Part shown: in pieces, positions 6,243 to 9,632 of the stretch | How the letters are laid out: each line of letters starts with the position of its first letter | How positions within the stretch are numbered: position 1 is the first letter of the stretch | DNA from: Pseudomonadota bacterium | GTDB taxonomy: Bacteria > Desulfobacterota > Desulfobulbia > Desulfobulbales > SURF-16 | Assembly (NCBI GenBank): GCA_030597865.1 | Contig: JAUVQZ010000105.1 | Span: 1-9,632 of the forward strand | Reading direction: 5' to 3' | DNA length: 9,632 nt | Program-made: the position numbers and the translations under genes | The notes under the pieces: generated by a model | Told to the model about the DNA's origin: nothing | The model's database searches: none | Seen by the model: the letters and a program-made list of their open reading frames with translations, nothing else

Positions 6243-6884
6243 ATGGCCGGTCGAACGCGGGTTAAGATCTGTGGCATGACGGAACCTTTTGAGGTTGAAA
6301 CGGCGGTTGAGGCAGGGGTTGATGCCTTAGGGTTTATTTTTGTGAAGGAGAGCCCTCGCGCCATTGATCCTGAGCAGGCAAAGGAAATTATTGGCCAACT
6401 CCCCCCCTTTGTTGATGCCGTAGGGGTCTTTATGAATGAGGATCCTGAGGTGGTGGGTGAGATTGTTAATTACTGCGGCCTTACAGTGGTTCAACTGCAC
6501 GGACAGGAGCCCCCTGAGTATTGCCAGATGATGCCATGCCGGGTGATCAAGGCCTTTCAGGTCAGAGCTGATATGGGGCCTGAATTTCTGGAACCCTATA
6601 ATGATGTGGTCTGGGCCTTTCTTCTCGATGCCTATCATAAAGAGATGGGCGGCGGTACCGGCGAGACCTTTGACTGGACCCTGGTGGAGCGCCTCAAGCC
6701 CAAGAAGCCCCTTATCCTTGCCGGCGGTCTGAATCTGGATAATGTCGCCACTGCCATCAAGCAGGTGCAACCCTTTGCCGTGGATGTCAACTCCGGGATT
6801 GAGAACAGCCCCGGCCGTAAAGATCCGCAGAAGATAGCAGCCCTGCTTCGCCTGGTGGCCAAGACGGATAACCTCTGCGTATAA
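6243..6884 (+). CDS. trpF: Phosphoribosylanthranilate isomerase
   Basis: TrpF performs the Amadori rearrangement of PRA to CdRP, the step between TrpD and TrpC. I place the start at ATG 6243 because GGAGGA (6228-6233) sits nine bases upstream and the protein then begins just before VKICGMT, as usual for the family. An in-frame ATG at 6183 would add 20 residues of unlikely sequence. The 213-residue barrel has Cys10 in KICGMT (8-13) as general base, VVQLHG (82-87), Asp129 in FLLDAYHKEMGGGTGETFDW (126-145) as general acid, ILAGGLN (158-164) and VDVNSGIE (180-187) for phosphate binding. It is the last gene of the cluster, 78 bases after trpC. A terminator follows at once, so trpB and trpA are not linked here. 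Confidence 0.96.
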   Translation: MAGRTRVKICGMTEPFEVETAVEAGVDALGFIFVKESPRAIDPEQAKEIIGQLPPFVDAVGVFMNEDPEVVGEIVNYCGLTVVQLHGQEPPEYCQMMPCRVIKAFQVRADMGPEFLEPYNDVVWAFLLDAYHKEMGGGTGETFDWTLVERLKPKKPLILAGGLNLDNVATAIKQVQPFAVDVNSGIENSPGRKDPQKIAALLRLVAKTDNLCV

Positions 6885-6898
6885 GGTATGTTAGCCAC

Positions 6899-6939
6899 AA
6901 AAAAAGGGCCGCCTCCCAACTGGGAGGCGGCCCTTTTTT
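6899..6939. terminator. Bidirectional intrinsic terminator between trpF and degP
   Basis: GGGCCGCCTCCC (6906-6917) and GGGAGGCGGCCC (6922-6933) form a perfect 12-bp GC-rich stem with the tetraloop AACT, followed by six T (6934-6939) and preceded by seven A (6899-6905). The same structure reads as a terminator on both strands, ending the trp cluster on plus and degP on minus, with both stop codons within about 25 bases of it. Confidence 0.97.
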
Positions 6940-6959
6940 ATGAATCGTGAAATCAGAGG

Positions 6960-8429
6960 TTATTTATTCTTAATCACCACATAACGACTGCTGGCGCCCC
7001 GTTGAACCAGAAGAAGAATCCTCCTGTCGTTTTTTGTCTGGGCAAGCAGCTTGCCAAAGGTCTTCATATCCACCACTGGATTCTGGTTGATCTCGGTGAT
7101 GAGATCGCCGCGCTTGAGACCGGCCATGGCGGCCGGACTGCCGCCTTGGACATTGGCGACCAGGACACCGGTTGCCTGGCCAAGTTGCAAGGACTCGGCC
7201 AGTTCGGGGGTCAACTCCTGGACAGTCATGCCTAACGAGGCGGTTTCTTCCTCGGCCACATCACCGAGGTCGCCATTGTCTTTGAGTTTGCCGATGGTTA
7301 CTGAGATCTCCTTTTCTTTCCCCCTTCTAAAGACCGTGACCATGGCCTTTTCTCCCACGGCAGTCTGGGCCACCAGGGAGGGCAGTAGGGGCATCTCTGA
7401 AATCTCCCTGTCCTTGAAGCGGATGATAATGTCCCCTTGGCGGATGCCGGCCTTGTCTGCCGGACTGTCTTTTTCCACCTGGCCGACCAGGGCCCCATAC
7501 GGCCGCTCCATGCCAAATTGTTCGGCGATATCCTGGTTGACGTTCTGGATGCGCACCCCGAGCCAGCCCCTGGTTACCTTGCCGCTCTTTTGGAGCTGAT
7601 CCATGACATTCTTCGCCATATTGACCGGGATGGCAAAACCAATGCCGATATTGCCGCCGGAACGGGAGTAGATGGCGGTATTAATGCCCACCATCTTGCC
7701 ATCAAGATTAAACAGGGGGCCGCCGGAGTTGCCGGGGTTGATGGAGGCATCGGTCTGGATGAAATTGTCGTAGGCGCCGCCACCCAGGGTTCTGCCCTTG
7801 CCGCTGACAATGCCGGCCGTAACGGTCTGCTCAAAACCAAAGGGGTTGCCAATGGCCACCACCCAGTCACCCACCCGCAGGGTGTCGGAATTGCCGAGCT
7901 TAACAAAGGGCAGCTTGCCGGCCGGTTCGATCTTGATGAGGGCAATATCCGTCATCTTGTCACGGCCGATGATCTTTGCCTCATACTCCTTGTGATTGGC
8001 AAAACGGACATAGATCTCATCGGCATTTTCAATGACATGGTTGTTGGTCAGGATATAGCCGTCTGCCGAGGTGATAACGCCAGAGCCGAGGCTTGTCCTT
8101 TGTTGGGTGCGTGGTTTGCCGTTGCCATGGGGGGCAGGGAGGCCCTTGCCCTTGGGATGGGGGCGGCCGAAGAAACGTTCAAAAAGATCTGGCATCTGTT
8201 GAGGCGTGCCGTTGAAGTTGAACTGGGGATGACCGGGGGGGGCCTTGACGGTCTGGGTGGTGTAAATGTTGACCACGGTGTCGCCATGGCTGCTGACCAG
8301 ATCGGCAAAGCTTGCCGGCGGCGCGGCCTGGGCTTGGGCAAGCAGACCAGCCATCAAGAGAGAAAAGGTGGCCATGAACAGGGCCAGGGGGGAACGAGGT
8401 GCAGCTAATGTGCTGATCATGATACGCAT
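6960..8429 (-). CDS. degP: Periplasmic serine protease DegP/HtrA (Do family, MucD-like)
   Basis: DegP-type proteases degrade or refold damaged envelope proteins in the periplasm. The 489-residue precursor starts with a signal peptide (hydrophobic stretch about 14-32) with a probable cleavage site after AQA near residue 35. The trypsin-like domain shows the intact triad: His131 in LTNNHV, Asp161 in MTDIALIKI and Ser235 in NPGNSGGPLF. PDZ1 spans roughly 288-375 (starting GWLGVRIQ) and PDZ2 roughly 398-480 (GVLVANVQGGSPAAMAGLKRGD). A flexible loop at about 62-112, rich in Pro, Gly, His and Gln, matches the family's LA loop position. The first ATG is favoured by GAGG about ten bases upstream; a second ATG lies three codons in. 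It lies downstream of the anti-sigma gene, with a sigma-E-like promoter about 65 bases before the start codon. Confidence 0.96.
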   Translation of the reverse strand: MRIMISTLAAPRSPLALFMATFSLLMAGLLAQAQAAPPASFADLVSSHGDTVVNIYTTQTVKAPPGHPQFNFNGTPQQMPDLFERFFGRPHPKGKGLPAPHGNGKPRTQQRTSLGSGVITSADGYILTNNHVIENADEIYVRFANHKEYEAKIIGRDKMTDIALIKIEPAGKLPFVKLGNSDTLRVGDWVVAIGNPFGFEQTVTAGIVSGKGRTLGGGAYDNFIQTDASINPGNSGGPLFNLDGKMVGINTAIYSRSGGNIGIGFAIPVNMAKNVMDQLQKSGKVTRGWLGVRIQNVNQDIAEQFGMERPYGALVGQVEKDSPADKAGIRQGDIIIRFKDREISEMPLLPSLVAQTAVGEKAMVTVFRRGKEKEISVTIGKLKDNGDLGDVAEEETASLGMTVQELTPELAESLQLGQATGVLVANVQGGSPAAMAGLKRGDLITEINQNPVVDMKTFGKLLAQTKNDRRILLLVQRGASSRYVVIKNK

Positions 8430-8492
8430 GTGTCAAAAACCTCTTTGCTGTGTTTGTTGTATGGGAAAAGATGGGTTCTTGGTTGTAGTTAT

Positions 8493-8520
8493 TAAGACAT
8501 GGAGAAAGGCAAAAAAGTTC
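8493..8520 (-). promoter_or_regulatory. Sigma-E (ECF)-type promoter of degP
   Basis: On the minus strand GAACTT (8520-8515) is followed after 16 bases by GTCTTA (8498-8493). The E. coli sigma-E consensus is GGAACTT, a spacer of about 16, then a GTC-containing -10 element, and the bases after AACTT are T-rich as in many such promoters. The predicted start would be about 55-60 bases before the degP ATG. The presence of an anti-sigma gene immediately upstream strengthens the call. Confidence 0.6.
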
Positions 8521-8586
8521 TTTGTTTTCCTGCAAGGAAAAGAAGGGTGCCAAACCGGGTTTGCCCGGCGTCTGCCATCAGTTTTT

Positions 8587-8614
8587 AGTCTATAGGGATT
8601 GGGAGGAATGTCAA
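8587..8614 (-). promoter_or_regulatory. Sigma70-type promoter upstream of degP
   Basis: A perfect TTGACA (8614-8609) is followed after 16 bases by TAGACT (8592-8587), which matches the -10 consensus at four positions. It could give basal transcription of degP independent of the ECF sigma factor. A small hairpin CCGGG-CAAA-CCCGG (8568-8555) lies between this promoter and the sigma-E-like one. Confidence 0.45.
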
Positions 8615-8690
8615 ACAGGGGGCAAAAAGACAAGGATGGCCGTTGGCAGGGGAATTGCCTGGGAAATCATCATGGCAGGGGGTGTTTTGT

Positions 8691-9572
8691 TTAATGAAAA
8701 GCCACTGCAACAGTGAGCAGGCGTGAGGGTGAGGACTTGCTCAGGCGGGAAAGTTCTTTTGGGTTGATGTGGGGGTCGGCCGGCCCAAAGAGGTGCTGGA
8801 AGGTGGTGAGCTGGCTGCAGGGCAGGGTGACGAGCAGGGTGTTGCCGCTGATATGGGACTTCCAGTCGCGGTTTGCGGTCAGTTGACGGATAAGGGCGTG
8901 TTGATGGGCCGTGGAGCTTGGGTGGACCGTAACAACCAGGTCTGGGGAAATCGTGCCTAGGTGGGCCTGGGAGGGGTGAGGGGTTGATGTATTGGTCAGG
9001 GTTGGCGGGCCCCTGGAGTCAAATAGGTAATTATGGCCGGCACTGGGAGCGCTCTGCTTAACAGAGGTGAATTTGAGACGGGTACGGGGTTTTTTGGGGG
9101 GGCTGTTTTGAGAATTCTGGGCAAGGTAGGGGATGCCTGGGTAGTAGTTGATATGGTCCTTGCCAACATTCAGGGCCTGCATGACAGGGGTTTCACCTTT
9201 GCCATTCCGGGCAACGATCTGTTCGCTATCCAGCGGGGAAAGGTGGAGGACCGTGGCGCTGATCACGCCCACCATCAGGGTGGCCAGGGCCGTGGTGGCG
9301 GTCAGTTTATGCTGGGTCATGAAGGAAAGCCAGCCCCTAAGCCTTGCAAAGGGTTGCTGGGCAAGTTTCTCATTAATGCCGATGATGAAATCAGCGGGGA
9401 CCCTGTGGACGGGAAAGCTATGGAGGGTGTTAACGGTGTGCTGGAAGAGTTGCAATTCTGCGGCGCAGTCGGGACAGGCTGCCAGGTGTTCTTTAAAGCG
9501 GCGCGCCATTTTAAGGGAAATTTCCTCATCAATAAAATCGGAGAATTGGTCTTGGCAGTGGTTACAATTCAT
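8691..9572 (-). CDS. Membrane-anchored zinc-finger anti-sigma factor
   Basis: This 293-residue protein probably binds an ECF sigma factor and releases it under envelope stress. The N-terminus is a putative zinc-finger (HC2/ZAS type): Cys3 and Cys6, then His29-x3-Cys33-x2-Cys36 within FKEHLAACPDCAAEL. One transmembrane helix lies at about residues 89-112 (ATTALATLMVGVISATVL). The remaining 180 or so residues would be periplasmic: a Pro/Ser/Thr-rich linker (about 150-205), then a compact segment (about 208-265, starting SPDLVVTVHPSS) that may be a small alpha/beta sensor domain. I do not recognise a named family with certainty for that part. The ATG at 9572 is the first after an in-frame stop at 9590-9588; no clear Shine-Dalgarno is seen, which suggests coupling to an upstream gene. 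degP follows in the same direction after 261 bases. Confidence 0.85.
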   Translation of the reverse strand: MNCNHCQDQFSDFIDEEISLKMARRFKEHLAACPDCAAELQLFQHTVNTLHSFPVHRVPADFIIGINEKLAQQPFARLRGWLSFMTQHKLTATTALATLMVGVISATVLHLSPLDSEQIVARNGKGETPVMQALNVGKDHINYYPGIPYLAQNSQNSPPKKPRTRLKFTSVKQSAPSAGHNYLFDSRGPPTLTNTSTPHPSQAHLGTISPDLVVTVHPSSTAHQHALIRQLTANRDWKSHISGNTLLVTLPCSQLTTFQHLFGPADPHINPKELSRLSKSSPSRLLTVAVAFH

Positions 9573-9597
9573 GGGAGTTTTACAGGTTTAATTTCTC

Positions 9598-9632
9598 TTA
9601 TTCCCCGCGGTAGGCGTCATGCCACTTAATGA
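9598..9632 (-). CDS. Possible 3' end of an upstream gene (ECF sigma factor expected)
   Basis: Only about eleven codons fit in the window. The minus-strand frame ending in TAA at 9600-9598 reads IKWHDAYRGE and stops 25 bases before the anti-sigma ATG. A second open frame stops at 9590-9588, so the choice of frame is uncertain. The expectation of a sigma factor rests on the zinc-finger anti-sigma gene that follows, since the pair is usually co-transcribed with sigma first. The fragment is too short to identify by itself. Confidence 0.3.
   Translation of the reverse strand, partial: IKWHDAYRGE

Noticed and set aside
7437..8408. 323-codon plus-strand ORF antisense to degP
   Set aside because: It is a shadow of the strongly coding degP frame on the opposite strand. 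The translation is Gly/Ala/Asp-rich without motifs, and degP has intact catalytic residues.
8644..8681. Direct repeat TGGCAGGGG twice, downstream of the anti-sigma gene
   Set aside because: The copies are nine bases long and 29 apart in a G-rich stretch; chance is a sufficient explanation.
9033..9629. 198-codon plus-strand ORF antisense to the anti-sigma gene
   Set aside because: The minus-strand frame has a clear zinc-finger motif and membrane helix; the plus-strand translation has no recognisable features.

Overview
The window looks like a chromosomal segment of a Gram-negative bacterium, most likely a sulfate-reducer-like member of the Desulfobacterota (former Deltaproteobacteria). That placement is inferred from gene content and protein flavour: CdaA-type diadenylate cyclase, a trpEGDCF cluster, and a periplasmic HtrA protease beside a zinc-finger anti-sigma factor. 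No marker gene settles it. I see no tRNA, rRNA, CRISPR array, transposase or phage gene.

Layout. Positions 1-690 (minus) hold most of cdaA, cut by the window edge. A gene-free 540 bp stretch separates it from the divergently transcribed rpsT (1233-1508, plus), which has a good sigma70-type promoter and a long structured leader. After rpsT comes a 468 bp leader with a short ORF ending in a single Trp codon, alternative hairpins and a strong terminator, then the tryptophan cluster trpE (1977-3461), trpG (3570-4154), trpD (4373-5401), trpC (5403-6164) and trpF (6243-6884). The five genes encode the path from chorismate to indole-glycerol phosphate. trpB and trpA (tryptophan synthase) are absent, because a strong bidirectional terminator (6899-6939) closes the cluster.

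On the minus strand, the right third encodes a membrane-anchored zinc-finger anti-sigma factor (8691-9572) followed by a DegP/HtrA protease (6960-8429). The gap between them carries a sigma70-like promoter and, nearer degP, a close match to the sigma-E/ECF promoter pattern (GAACTT, 16 nt, GTCTTA). This suggests an envelope-stress module in which the ECF sigma factor, expected just beyond position 9632, drives degP and is held by the anti-sigma protein.

The most unusual non-coding object is a 174 bp imperfect inverted repeat (4151-4324) that fills most of the trpG-trpD gap, has TTAA at both ends and supplies the trpG stop codon. It looks like a MITE-like or REP-like element inserted inside the operon. 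Most of the remaining content is ordinary housekeeping. I did not find a clearly new multi-gene system.
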